From NCBI RefSeq assembly GCF_000018365.1, contig NC_011529.1, positions 682,001 to 746,000 of the forward strand: DNA of 64,000 bases. Direction: 5' to 3'. Position 1 is the first letter of the stretch, and each line of letters opens with the position of its first letter. The DNA is from Thermococcus onnurineus NA1. Lineage in GTDB: Archaea; Methanobacteriota_B; Thermococci; Thermococcales; Thermococcaceae. The notes under the pieces were generated by a model that saw only the letters and a list, made by a program, of their open reading frames with translations, made no database searches and was not told where the DNA came from. Positions 55,584-64,000 of the stretch are shown here, piece by piece. A program made the position numbers and the translations under genes.

Positions 55584-55611
55584 TGTTCTCTGCCAGATAT
55601 AGCAGGAGGCG
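55580..55611 (+). promoter_or_regulatory. Anti-ribosome-binding-site hairpin (riboswitch expression platform)
   Basis: CGCCT (55580-55584), the 3' strand of the aptamer pseudoknot, can instead pair with AGGCG (55607-55611), with an inner stem CTGC (55590-55593)/GCAG (55602-55605). This hairpin would hide the GGAGG site at 55605-55609 before ATG 55617. Fluoride-bound pseudoknot and hairpin exclude each other, predicting translation only with fluoride. The pairing is seen in the sequence; the switching is inference. Confidence 0.6.
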
Positions 55612-55616
55612 GTAGA

Positions 55617-56474
55617 ATGGGCTCGAAGCTGAGTGAGATTGGCAGGTTTATTAACGCTGATGCGCTCATCAGCTACGTTGAGGAGAGGCGCCACGAGGAC
55701 GGCGGCTACTGCTTCGTGAGCGTTTTGGACGAGACCAACATTAACGACACGTACTACGCGGTAAAGATTTACAACCTGCTCGGGCTCGAAATTCCCGAGA
55801 GGGAGAAGACCGTGGAGTTCCTTTACACTTCCGCCCAGATGCAGACCGCGGTGGTGGCCGTTGCAATGGCCATCGAGGCACTGTCATTACTGGGGGCGAG
55901 AGATCTGGCAAGGGAAAAGCTGGACCTGCTCTTCTCCAAATACAACCCGCTAGAAGGGAAGTTCGCCGTTGGCCTCGGCGGAAGTGAGGAGTTCGGAACG
56001 GCTACTCCCCTGGAGGCAACCTACTGGGCCACGAGGGCGCTGGCGGCCGTGGGTTACCGTATGGACGGCGAGACCAGGGAAAGGATACGCAAGTTTGTGA
56101 TGGGGTTCCGCAAGGGAGACGGCTTCGGGGTGAAGGGGGCCACCACGACCATGACCTACCAGGCCCTCTTCACCCTCAAGGGCCTTGGCTATGCCGTCCC
56201 AGACACCACCCACTTCTACAGATGCGAGGTCTACGGCGGCTTTACCGAGGTGCCCTACTCGCTGCCCCCCTATCTAGAACCGACGTTCTATGCCATAAGA
56301 GGTCTCAGTCTGCTCGGCAAGAGGGCGCGCTACATAAGAGACCACATCAGGTTCATCAGAGCACTGCAGAACCCCAACGGAGGCTTCAGGCGCTCGCTGG
56401 AGATGGGCATATCGAACTTCCAGAACACGTACAGAGCCGTGAAAGCCCTCGACGAACTCCTGAAGTGGTACTGA
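55617..56474 (+). CDS. Prenyltransferase/terpenoid-cyclase-repeat protein, first gene behind the fluoride riboswitch
   Basis: 285 aa of alpha/alpha-toroid repeats like those of prenyltransferase beta subunits and squalene cyclases: RFINADALISYVEERRHEDG, LDETNINDTYYAVKIYNLLG, TATPLEATYWATRALAAVGY, FVMGFRKGDGFGVKGATTTM, FIRALQNPNGGFRRSLEMG. The Gly-Gly-aromatic and NDTYYAV repeat turns are kept. The DxDD cyclase motif is absent and a clear Asp-x-Cys-His zinc set is not seen, so enzymatic activity is uncertain. GGAGG precedes the ATG. It overlaps the next gene as TGATG. Confidence 0.8.
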   Translation: MGSKLSEIGRFINADALISYVEERRHEDGGYCFVSVLDETNINDTYYAVKIYNLLGLEIPEREKTVEFLYTSAQMQTAVVAVAMAIEALSLLGARDLAREKLDLLFSKYNPLEGKFAVGLGGSEEFGTATPLEATYWATRALAAVGYRMDGETRERIRKFVMGFRKGDGFGVKGATTTMTYQALFTLKGLGYAVPDTTHFYRCEVYGGFTEVPYSLPPYLEPTFYAIRGLSLLGKRARYIRDHIRFIRALQNPNGGFRRSLEMGISNFQNTYRAVKALDELLKWY

Positions 56475-57166
56475 TGGATATCGTGGGGATATATCTCAGG
56501 GAGGCTATGAAGGAGGGCTGCCCAGTCTGCAGGATACTCGGGGAGTACGAGGAGTCTGAAATCAATACAATCCTCTACGAGCACGTGAACGACCCCACTG
56601 TTAGGGTTAAGTTCAAGGAGAGCCTTGGTCTCTGCACCTACCACGCCTGGAAAACCCTCAAAACGGCCTACTCGAACCCACTGCTTGGCCCGCTGGGAGT
56701 GGCAATAATCTACGAGCACATGCTTTCAACTTATATCAAAATCCTCGAAAGCTGGGAGAAAGTCAAGGAAGGCGAGTGCTTCCTGTGCCTTCTCGTGGAA
56801 GAAAAGGAAAAGGACACGGTGGAGGCTATCACGGAGAAGATTGAGGAGCTCCTTCCCGTTTATGAGTCATCGGAGGCAATCCTCTGCAAAAGGCACCACG
56901 AGATGATAGACTCAATCCTCAGGAAGAAAAATCCCCAGAGCGCGGAGAGGCTCAGAAAAGTCCAGCTGGAGAAGCTGAAGAAGCTCAGGGAAAGGATGAA
57001 CTCTTTCATAAACAAGTTCGACTATAAGGCACTCGAAAGGCCCACAAGAGAAGAGGTTTCATCCCTCCCAATGACTATAGAGGCACTTAAAGGGCTCGAA
57101 AACGGAGCTACCCTAAGGAAGAAGGAACGAAAAAAGCGGACAAGGGGAGTTTTGCTATGGAGATAG
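56474..57166 (+). CDS. DUF6062-like four-motif Cys/His protein in the fluoride-riboswitch operon
   Basis: 230 aa. Two similar halves each give a CxxC and a Cys-x-x-His pair: GCPVCRILGEYE with LCTYHAW, and ECFLCLLVEE with LCKRHHE. They probably bind two Zn ions or Fe-S clusters. The C-terminus is basic (LRKKERKKRTRG). The pattern fits the DUF6062 family (assignment from memory). It is translationally coupled to the genes before and after it. Confidence 0.7.
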   Translation: MDIVGIYLREAMKEGCPVCRILGEYEESEINTILYEHVNDPTVRVKFKESLGLCTYHAWKTLKTAYSNPLLGPLGVAIIYEHMLSTYIKILESWEKVKEGECFLCLLVEEKEKDTVEAITEKIEELLPVYESSEAILCKRHHEMIDSILRKKNPQSAERLRKVQLEKLKKLRERMNSFINKFDYKALERPTREEVSSLPMTIEALKGLENGATLRKKERKKRTRGVLLWR

Positions 57167-57456
57167 AAGTAAGCCCCGAGGAGCTGGCTGAGATACGGAA
57201 GAACCAACGAGAGATAGAGAGACGCTTCAGAGACCTAGAAGGGCTTGAGAGAACCCTAAAAGCCCTCAAGTTGCGGTTCCTCTTGGAGCAGAGGGCCAGG
57301 CTGGAGAAGAGGCTCAGCGAGATGAGGCAGAACTATCGCGAGATGCTCGAGTTCGAAGATAAGGCAAAGAGGGATAAGGAGTTTTTGATGGCATTTAGGA
57401 AGGAACTCAGCGATGAGAACAAAAACCTTAGAAAGGAGCTAGGGGAAGAGAGATGA
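57157..57456 (+). CDS. Coiled-coil protein in the fluoride-riboswitch operon
   Basis: 99 aa, almost wholly charged helix (ELAEIRKNQREIERRFRDLE, FLLEQRARLEKRLSEMRQNY, KELSDENKNLRKELGEE). It overlaps the previous gene by 10 nt and the next by 4 nt. No family is recognised; probably a structural or oligomerising partner of its neighbours. Confidence 0.7.
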   Translation: MEIEVSPEELAEIRKNQREIERRFRDLEGLERTLKALKLRFLLEQRARLEKRLSEMRQNYREMLEFEDKAKRDKEFLMAFRKELSDENKNLRKELGEER

Positions 57457-57878
57457 AAATAACCGTTAAGCCGCGGAGGGGCTGGCGGAGGGTTACCTTC
57501 AGGGTTCCAGATGAGACCCTCGAAAGGATAGAGGAACTGTGCGAGCGTTACGGCTTCAGGTTGGATGAGGCTCTGAGGATAATACTCCTCCATGACTACG
57601 TGGATGATGGAGTCGATGTCGACGAGAAAGCCTTTGAAAAGCTAGAGAAGGGGATAGATGCTCTTGAAAAGGAGCTGTATAAGCTTGAAGGGAAGTGGTC
57701 GTCCCTGAAGTTCCGCTCCTATTATATAGCACTCGACAACCAGAACCTCGGAATCCAGCTCTCCGGAATGATGGCGGAGAACAAGAGACTGAGAAAGGTA
57801 CTCGGGAAGGAGGAGAGAGACTTCTCGGAAGTTAAGGAGCTGATTCACTACTACATGGCCTTCGGGGACAAGGATTAA
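57453..57878 (+). CDS. Ribbon-helix-helix-like protein with coiled-coil tail
   Basis: 141 aa. The N-terminus WRRVTFRVPDETLERIEELC and RYGFRLDEALRIILLHDYV looks like a ribbon-helix-helix DNA-binding unit (strand, helix, helix), followed by a coiled coil to the end. It could be a regulator of the cluster (inference). It overlaps the preceding gene by ATGA. Confidence 0.65.
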   Translation: MKITVKPRRGWRRVTFRVPDETLERIEELCERYGFRLDEALRIILLHDYVDDGVDVDEKAFEKLEKGIDALEKELYKLEGKWSSLKFRSYYIALDNQNLGIQLSGMMAENKRLRKVLGKEERDFSEVKELIHYYMAFGDKD

Positions 57879-57911
57879 AAGAGACCCTACACATGGTTCG
57901 GCGGTGATGGA

Positions 57912-58668
<757 letters not shown>

Positions 58669-58786
58669 CGCACACCTATGTGCTTTCCCCATCCATACAG
58701 TGATATCCGTTAACTTAATAAGGAGAAAATGTTACAATAATTATAAAAATAATAGACACTATGTTCCTGTAGATGGGGGCCCAGGC

Positions 58787-59296
58787 ATGTTCACACTCGA
58801 ATTTGAGGTCCCAATGGAGCGCTTTAATCAAGTTATGGATACGATAACATGGAGCGAGATGTCCCTAGAGTGGGTCTATTATAATGAAACAAGGGGAAGT
58901 GCAGTCTTCAGGCTCTCTGTTCCTGATGATTGTCTGGAGAAGTACCTTCTTCAACTCGCGGTGGCCGCTGGGCAAATAGAAGTAACCGTCGTTGAAAAGA
59001 GGAAGACAAAAACTTACATCCACGAGGCTTTTCTAATCAGCGTAGATATGCCTTCCGGTAGCTATCCAGTTTCTGTGCTCTTTAAATACCGGGATAACAA
59101 GTTCTATCCCACAGACATAACAATAGCGGTGCTCCCTAATTCACCACCAGACCTCTTGAAGGCCGTCCTGAACTTGACTATCGGCAGGGTTCAGATATCC
59201 ACCGCCAGACTGGTTAAGCGTGTCGTAGAGGATAACGCCGTGGTGATACATCTGAAAACTCAGACAAGTGAGGGAACCATCCAAGATGCCCCATAA
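58787..59296 (+). CDS. Hypothetical protein (169 aa)
   Basis: From ATG 58787, about 45 nt after an AATTATAAAAAT TATA box. Mainly alternating strands and helices (MFTLEFEVPMERFNQVMDTI, SAVFRLSVPDDCLEKYLLQL, KTYIHEAFLISVDMPSGSYP). No signal peptide and no recognised family. It stands alone between crcB/DUF190 and coaBC. Confidence 0.6.
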   Translation: MFTLEFEVPMERFNQVMDTITWSEMSLEWVYYNETRGSAVFRLSVPDDCLEKYLLQLAVAAGQIEVTVVEKRKTKTYIHEAFLISVDMPSGSYPVSVLFKYRDNKFYPTDITIAVLPNSPPDLLKAVLNLTIGRVQISTARLVKRVVEDNAVVIHLKTQTSEGTIQDAP

Positions 59297-59379
59297 CCGT
59301 AAGTTAAGCCCCAGGAAAGACGCGGGATTCTGCGGTAATATTTTAATTAAACTTTCAAATTGATTCTGGAGGTGTTTCC

Positions 59380-60594
59380 ATGCTACACCACGTTAAGTTA
59401 ATTTACGCAACCAAAAGTAGGAAGCTCGTTGGTAAAAAGATCGTTTTGGCAATTCCGGGCAGTATAGCCGCCGTCGAGTGCGTCAAGCTCGCGAGGGAGC
59501 TGATAAGACATGGAGCTGAGGTTCACGCGGTCATGAGCGAGAGCGCCACGAAGATAGTCCACCCCTACGCCATGGAGTTCGCCACGGGGAACCCGGTTGT
59601 TACGGAAATCACAGGCTTCATCGAACACGTTGAGCTGGCAGGAGACCACGAGAACAAGGCAGACCTGGTTTTAGTCTGTCCAGCGACGGCAAACACCATA
59701 TCGAAGATAGCCTGTGGCATAGATGATACACCGGTTACGACGGTCGTAACGACTGCCTTTGCCCACACGCCGATAATGATAGCACCCGCCATGCACTCCA
59801 CGATGTACGAGCACCCGATAGTCGCTGAAAACATAGAAAAGCTCAAGAGACTTGGAATAGAGTTCATCGGCCCGCGCTTCGAGGAGGGCAAGGCGAAAGT
59901 GGCAACGACGGAGGAAATAGTATACCGCGTCATCAAGAAACTCCACCAGAAAGATCTGAAAGGAAAGCGCGTTCTGGTAACTGCAGGGGCAACGAGGGAG
60001 TACATAGACCCGATACGCTACATAACCAACGCGAGCTCCGGAAAAATGGGTGTGGCAATGGCCGAAGAGGCAGACTTCAGAGGCGCGGAGGTTACGCTGA
60101 TAAGAACCAAAGGCAGTGTTCCAAGTTTCGTCGAGAACCAGATCGAAGTCGAGACCGTCGAGGAGATGCTCCAGGCGATAGAAAATGAGCTGAAGAGCAA
60201 GAAGTACGACATTGTTGTTCTGACCGCGGCTGTAAGCGACTTTAGGGTTAAGAACAGGGCTGGCGTCAAAATAAAGAGTGGCAAAGAGCTCGTTCTGGAG
60301 CTTGAGCCGACGCCTAAGATAATCGACCGCGTTAAGGAGCTTCAGCCGGATGTTTTCCTCGTGGGCTTCAAGGCAGAGACTGGTCTGGGTGAGGAAGAGT
60401 TGATAAGTGCGGCCAGAAAGCAGATGGAGAGGGCAAAGAGCGACCTCGTTGTTGCCAACACCCTCCAGGCCTTCAGCAGCGAAGAGAACGAGGTGCTTCT
60501 CGTAACAAAAGAAGATGTCAAAAGGTTGCCAAGGATGGGCAAGCGCGAGCTGGCGGAGAGGCTCTGGGACGAGATCCTTCAGAGGATTCTTTAA
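59380..60594 (+). CDS. coaBC: Bifunctional phosphopantothenoylcysteine decarboxylase/phosphopantothenate--cysteine ligase
   Basis: 404 aa. The N-terminal flavoprotein CoaC domain (KIVLAIPGSIAAVECVKLAR, IEHVELAGDHENKADLVLV, PATANTISKIACGIDD, IAPAMHSTMYEHP) precedes the CoaB ligase domain (KRVLVTAGATREYIDPIRYI, TNASSGKMGVAMAEEA, VVLTAAVSDFRVK, KLEPTPKI-type region). It performs two steps of CoA synthesis. GGAGGTGTTTCC gives a firm start. Confidence 0.95.
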   Translation: MLHHVKLIYATKSRKLVGKKIVLAIPGSIAAVECVKLARELIRHGAEVHAVMSESATKIVHPYAMEFATGNPVVTEITGFIEHVELAGDHENKADLVLVCPATANTISKIACGIDDTPVTTVVTTAFAHTPIMIAPAMHSTMYEHPIVAENIEKLKRLGIEFIGPRFEEGKAKVATTEEIVYRVIKKLHQKDLKGKRVLVTAGATREYIDPIRYITNASSGKMGVAMAEEADFRGAEVTLIRTKGSVPSFVENQIEVETVEEMLQAIENELKSKKYDIVVLTAAVSDFRVKNRAGVKIKSGKELVLELEPTPKIIDRVKELQPDVFLVGFKAETGLGEEELISAARKQMERAKSDLVVANTLQAFSSEENEVLLVTKEDVKRLPRMGKRELAERLWDEILQRIL

Positions 60595-60655
60595 ACATCG
60601 CAAACCTTTTTAACATCTTCCTCAAATTTTTCTTAGAACGACCTGGGTGATATAA

Positions 60656-61468
60656 ACGGTTAGTCTTGATAAATCACTGCCATACATTGGGATAACGCCA
60701 TTCCAGATCACAGCGGCAGCGGTCACCTTAGTGGTCGGCTACATCGTGACCAAGATCCTAGTGGGACTCTTCAAGAACAGCCTCAGAAAAACCAAGCTCC
60801 CGCTGCTCGTTGTTGAGTTTCTGGCGAGGTTTTTCAGCGCCATTCTGTATGTTTCAGTAATTCTCGTAGCCGTGGGAGTTCTGGGGGTGTCTATCGGACC
60901 GGTTATCCTCGGTCTCTCGGCGGTGATAGGCCTGATTCTGGGCTTTGGCTTACAGGATACGCTGATGAATCTTGCAGCCGGCCTCTGGATTGCGGCCCTC
61001 GGACCGATAGACATCGGCGAGGTCGTGAGCATATCGGGCCAGACCGGAAAGGTTAACAGCATAGGACTTATGGCCACTGAGCTACTGACCCCAGACAACA
61101 CCATAATAATGATCCCAAACAGGCTCGTTTGGGGAGCCATAATAATCAACCACACCCGTATGCCCACGAGAAGGGTCGGAATTGATATCGGTGTCGCCTA
61201 TGGAACCAACCTTGATAGGGCTATACAGCTCGCAATGGAGCTCATGAAGAGTCATCCCAAGGTTCTCAATGAGCCAGAGCCAAGCGTCGTCATAACTGCT
61301 CTGGCAGATTCATCCATAAACCTACAGCTCAGGGCCTGGACCAAGACCGAGGACTACTGGGAAGTGAAGGGAGACTTGACCAGGGGCATCTATGAACTCT
61401 ACACCAAAGAGGGCATCGAAATACCGTTTCCGCAAGTGGATGTCCATATCCGGGAGATGTCAGGATAA
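60656..61468 (+). CDS. MscS-type mechanosensitive channel with unclear start codon
   Basis: The frame is open from the TAA at 60653-60655. Coding sense (SLDKSLPYIGITPFQITAAA, then VTLVVGYIVTKILVG) precedes the first GTG (60731), which would cut the first membrane helix. No ATG, GTG or TTG occurs in frame upstream, although GGTGATAT at about 60646-60653 looks like a ribosome-binding site. The rest is typical: three membrane helices, the pore helix GLILGFGLQDTLMNLAAGLW, and the beta domain PIDIGEVVSISGQTGKVNSI and NNTI-type loop. It vents solutes under osmotic downshock. Confidence 0.8.
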   Translation, partial: TVSLDKSLPYIGITPFQITAAAVTLVVGYIVTKILVGLFKNSLRKTKLPLLVVEFLARFFSAILYVSVILVAVGVLGVSIGPVILGLSAVIGLILGFGLQDTLMNLAAGLWIAALGPIDIGEVVSISGQTGKVNSIGLMATELLTPDNTIIMIPNRLVWGAIIINHTRMPTRRVGIDIGVAYGTNLDRAIQLAMELMKSHPKVLNEPEPSVVITALADSSINLQLRAWTKTEDYWEVKGDLTRGIYELYTKEGIEIPFPQVDVHIREMSG

Positions 61469-61554
61469 AGGCTTTTGTTTTTCCCACTAAAGAAATTTTT
61501 GAACTTTACCGTCTGGTTTCAATATTGCAAAGTTTTGTTACAGAGTGAGCCAAA

Positions 61555-62277
61555 ATGGTGGTTGAAGGAATAACCGGCCTGGAAGGAACGGGCAAAACTG
61601 CCCTTACCGCGAATATAGGGGCATGCCTGGCTATGCAGGGGATCAGGACTCTTCTTGTTGATGCGGATCTGTATTTTCCCAACCTAGGTTTTCATCTTGG
61701 GATAAACCCAAAGTACACAGTACATTCCTACCTCAAGGATCACGAGATGGAGATAAAGTGGCTGATATTCCCCCACAGACACATCAAAAACCTCTACCTC
61801 ATGCCAGGCGATCCGAATGAGGAAATACACCGCAGGCTTTCGTTCGAAGCACTTACTGGCTTGGTTGAGTACGTTAAAGAGTACTACGGTGTAGTTTTGA
61901 TCGACTTTCCATCGGGTCTGCCGATAGCCGCCCGGCCCTTAATTAGCGGGCTGGATTACCAGATACTCGTAATAGACCCCAGTACCGTTCCTCTCAGAAA
62001 TCTCCAGGACTGGGTGGGGTCGATAGTGGGAAAGTTCCTCCACTTGGGGCATCCAAACCTTTGGGTCGTGCTTAACAAACCACTCATTCCGAAGAAGGCC
62101 CTCCTCTCCCTCGAGAGGTTTATAGCTAATGAGCTTGAAGTGCCTCTGCTGGGAACAATACCCTATGATCCATTCATACTGGAAAGCACTTACGCTGGCA
62201 CTCCTGTATGTGAGTGGGGCGATGATCTTGGAGTGATAACAGAGATAGCTTACACAATTGAAGAACTTTTCGTTTAA
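61555..62277 (+). CDS. MinD/ParA-like P-loop ATPase
   Basis: 240 aa. The Walker A segment GITGLEGTGKTALTANIGAC lacks the usual first Lys of the MinD signature (KGGxGKT becomes LEGTGKT). TLLVDADLYFPNLGFHLGI is the switch I/A' region, VVLIDFPSGLP is Walker B, and WVVLNKPLIPKKALL and PLLGTIPYDPFILES are typical MinD ends. No amphipathic membrane tail is evident. Its cargo is unknown; it stands between mscS and the racemase. Confidence 0.8.
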   Translation: MVVEGITGLEGTGKTALTANIGACLAMQGIRTLLVDADLYFPNLGFHLGINPKYTVHSYLKDHEMEIKWLIFPHRHIKNLYLMPGDPNEEIHRRLSFEALTGLVEYVKEYYGVVLIDFPSGLPIAARPLISGLDYQILVIDPSTVPLRNLQDWVGSIVGKFLHLGHPNLWVVLNKPLIPKKALLSLERFIANELEVPLLGTIPYDPFILESTYAGTPVCEWGDDLGVITEIAYTIEELFV

Positions 62278-62329
62278 TGCCCCGAAACCCTCATAAAGTT
62301 TGTTTTCCTCCCAGTTCTTGGTGATTCTG

Positions 62330-63010
62330 ATGAAAAGGATAGGCATAATCGGCGGAATGACCCCAGAATCAACCTGCTACTACTACCGCAGATACATCGA
62401 GATAAGTCGCGAGAAGTTTGGGAAGCACTTCTATCCAGAACTCATAATCTACTCCATAAACTTCAAGGAGTTCTTCGAGAACCCCGAAGGCTGGGAGGGG
62501 AGGAAGAAGATCCTAATCAACGCTGCCAAGGCCCTCAAGAGGGCAGGAGCAGAAATAATAGCGATGTCCGCAAACACTCCTCACAAAGTCTTCCCCGATG
62601 TTCAGAAAGAAGTAAACGTTCCGATGGTGAGCATAATAGAGGCAGTTGCTGAAGAAATCAAGAGGAGAGGGATAAAGCGCGTTCTCCTCCTCGGAACTAA
62701 AACAACCATGAGCTCCGATTTCTACGTCAACGCGCTCCGCGAGGAGGGCTTTGAAGTCGTGGTTCCAAGCGAGGAGGAGCAGGAGAGGCTCAACTCGATA
62801 ATTTTCAACGAGCTGGCCTTCGAAAACTTCAGAAACAAGGCCTGGATAGTCGAACTAATCGAGAGGTATGCGAGGAAAGAGAAAGTCAAAGGAGTAATCC
62901 TTGGCTGCACGGAGCTTCCCCTGGCCATAAAGGCTGGAGACGTTAGCATTGAGGTCTTCGATACGGCGGAAATCCACATGAGGAAGCTCATAGAGCTGGC
63001 GAGCGAGTGA
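62330..63010 (+). CDS. Aspartate/glutamate racemase family protein with one catalytic Cys
   Basis: 226 aa from ATG 62330 (GGTGATTCTG). RIGIIGGMTPESTCYYYRRY, IIAMSANTPHKVFPDV, VLLLGTKTTMSSDFYVNAL, VILGCTELPLAI. The second catalytic Cys (LGCTE) is present, but the first (usually CNT) is Ala in SANTPH. One-Cys members of this family can act as racemases of other amino acids or as hydrolases, so the substrate is open. Confidence 0.85.
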   Translation: MKRIGIIGGMTPESTCYYYRRYIEISREKFGKHFYPELIIYSINFKEFFENPEGWEGRKKILINAAKALKRAGAEIIAMSANTPHKVFPDVQKEVNVPMVSIIEAVAEEIKRRGIKRVLLLGTKTTMSSDFYVNALREEGFEVVVPSEEEQERLNSIIFNELAFENFRNKAWIVELIERYARKEKVKGVILGCTELPLAIKAGDVSIEVFDTAEIHMRKLIELASE

Positions 63011-63051
63011 TTTTTATACCCTTTTCTTTCCCCTTCGTTGGGTGAAAAGAT

Positions 63052-63345
63052 ATGGAGATTCGCGAGTTCCAGGAAATGATAAGGGAGATTTACTTTCATA
63101 AGGACTCAAAACGCGGCATAGACAAGACCTTCCTTTGGTTTGTGGAAGAGATTGGGGAGTTAGCGGAGGCGATACGGAAGAATGACATGGAGGCGATGGA
63201 GGAGGAGTTCGCTGACGTTCTAGCGTGGCTCTCAAGTTTAGCAAACCTCGTTGGCGTTGATTTGGAGGAAGCGGCAAAGAAGAAATACCCGGGCGTCTGC
63301 CCCTACTGCGGAAAGAACCCGTGTGAATGCGAAGAGAAGTTTTAG
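63052..63345 (+). CDS. MazG-like nucleotide pyrophosphohydrolase with Cys-rich tail
   Basis: 97 aa. FLWFVEEIGELAEAI and EEEFADVLAWLSSLAN give the EExxE and ExxD Mg sites of the all-alpha MazG fold. The extra tail VCPYCGKNPCECEEKF has four Cys (CxxC and CxC) for a probable zinc site. It would hydrolyse non-canonical NTPs. A TTTTTATACC TATA box lies 35 nt upstream, with GGGTGAAAAG before the ATG. Confidence 0.88.
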   Translation: MEIREFQEMIREIYFHKDSKRGIDKTFLWFVEEIGELAEAIRKNDMEAMEEEFADVLAWLSSLANLVGVDLEEAAKKKYPGVCPYCGKNPCECEEKF

Positions 63346-64000
63346 AGATTTCTCATCTTTTTAGTGAATGCCAGAGAACTCAACCCCAAAAAGAACACCG
63401 ATGCGAGGACTATCCCACGCATTATGCCCACATAATCAAAGAGCCACCCAAGGACAGCGTTGAGGGCCCCATTAGTGGTAGCCGCTATGAGGGAGTAAAG
63501 GGAACCAACAGTGGCCCTTTTCTCATCGGGGATCGCCTTCTGAAACCTTCCCTGCCACTCCTTGAAAGCCTGGGCGAATATAAACGTTTCAAGAACCAGC
63601 GTGATGAGCCCGAACCAGCCGCTCAGTCCCGCGAGAAGTGAGAGGAACGGAAGAAGAATCCCCGCATAGAGGTAAAGCCTCTCCCTCACTTTATCCCCTA
63701 CGTCAATGTACCATGAAATGCTGTTGATGGTCATGTGAAGTGCCACAACACCCGAAACAGCGAGAACGGACGCGAGGAATCCATAGAAGTAGAGCTGCAT
63801 GAAAGCCGTGAAGAGGGTCACGGGAAGGCCAATGATGTTTGCATAGATGAAAAGCCAGAGAACTTCGCGGGAGTTCCAGACGAACCTGATGCTCTCAAGA
63901 AGGTGGTGACCGTATGGAAGCCCGCTTCTCACGGTGTCCTTTGGAATCGTGACGAGTATTAAGAGCGAAGTCAGAACGAAGGGAAGGCTCAGGATTATTG
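63342..64000 (-). CDS. MFS-type transporter, N-terminal part outside the window
   Basis: About 219 residues of the C-terminal half are visible; the frame is still open at the window edge (IILSLPFVLTSLLILVTIPK upstream of the first in-window start at 63932). About six membrane helices with a cytosolic loop (KDTVRSGLPYGHHLLESIRF) in the middle region and GSLYSLIAATTNGALNAVLG near the end fit a major facilitator. The substrate is unknown. It overlaps the convergent mazG stop by 4 nt. Confidence 0.8.
   Translation of the reverse strand, partial: IILSLPFVLTSLLILVTIPKDTVRSGLPYGHHLLESIRFVWNSREVLWLFIYANIIGLPVTLFTAFMQLYFYGFLASVLAVSGVVALHMTINSISWYIDVGDKVRERLYLYAGILLPFLSLLAGLSGWFGLITLVLETFIFAQAFKEWQGRFQKAIPDEKRATVGSLYSLIAATTNGALNAVLGWLFDYVGIMRGIVLASVFFLGLSSLAFTKKMRNL

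Noticed and set aside
55469-55694. Minus-strand frames across the fluoride riboswitch
   Set aside because: The DNA here folds as a known aptamer on the plus strand and the frames have no RBS or motif.

Overview
The window is chromosomal DNA from a hyperthermophilic euryarchaeon of the order Thermococcales, very probably a Thermococcus species. The grounds are archaeal TATA-type promoters, GGAGGTGA ribosome-binding sites, archaeal EF-1alpha/S10/tRNA-Ser and EF-2 loci, topoisomerase VI, a tungsten formaldehyde:ferredoxin oxidoreductase, AglB, wyosine-pathway Taw2, TrmY, and a gene order RNase HII - PMT - methyltransferase - 64-aa peptide - GlmS - AglB that, from memory, matches T. kodakarensis TK0805-TK0810. 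Genes are dense, and overlapping ATGA/TGATG junctions are common.

Layout. 0-5 kb: membrane/secreted genes. Two small membrane coiled-coil proteins each follow a (putative) HTH regulator. A DUF2202 ferritin-like secreted protein sits under a promoter/operator that recurs at 53.4 kb, and a PurM/HypE-like ATPase follows. 5-15 kb: an isolated PD-(D/E)XK protein, DUF364, an Ntn amidotransferase, CBS and tandem metallophosphoesterase proteins, the two-gene cyclic 2,3-diphosphoglycerate pathway, a histone-fold-like small protein, an MBL hydrolase, a Cas4-like nuclease with a box C/D sRNA beside it, and Taw2. 15-25 kb: FOR plus a MoaD-like protein, tRNA-Ser(GGA), rpsJ, EF-1alpha, a decayed ATPase, EF-2, an HD hydrolase and MptA. 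25-32.5 kb: a decayed membrane gene, DUF1699 and DUF530, then a long minus-strand block aIF1A - RIO1 - Dim2/KH - Top6B - Top6A. 32.6-46 kb: a metal ABC transporter, RNase HII, PMT, a methyltransferase, a TIP-like PCNA inhibitor, GlmS, AglB, a ParB-like protein, a methyltransferase, a thiamine-binding protein, a second MoaD, adenylate kinase, DUF2258 and TrmY. 46.1-48.25 kb: leader and a CRISPR array of 24 repeats plus one degenerate end repeat, with no cas operon nearby. 48.2-55.4 kb: an APC permease-USP fusion, pyruvate kinase, peroxiredoxin, a secreted paralogue of the 2.9-kb gene, a radical SAM protein and archaemetzincin. 55.5-58.7 kb: a fluoride riboswitch heading a close-packed group of four poorly known genes followed by the fluoride channel crcB and DUF190. 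58.7-64 kb: a hypothetical gene, CoaBC, MscS, a MinD-like ATPase, a racemase, MazG and a truncated MFS transporter.

The most interesting points are the fluoride-riboswitch operon with its uncharacterised genes and a readable anti-RBS expression platform; the near-identical promoter plus inverted-repeat operator shared by two unlinked loci that carry the same uncharacterised C-terminal domain; two genes whose coding frame extends upstream of any ATG/GTG/TTG; two multiply frameshifted pseudogenes; and a well-formed box C/D guide RNA. All functional names rest on motif recognition from the translated sequence; no database search was run.
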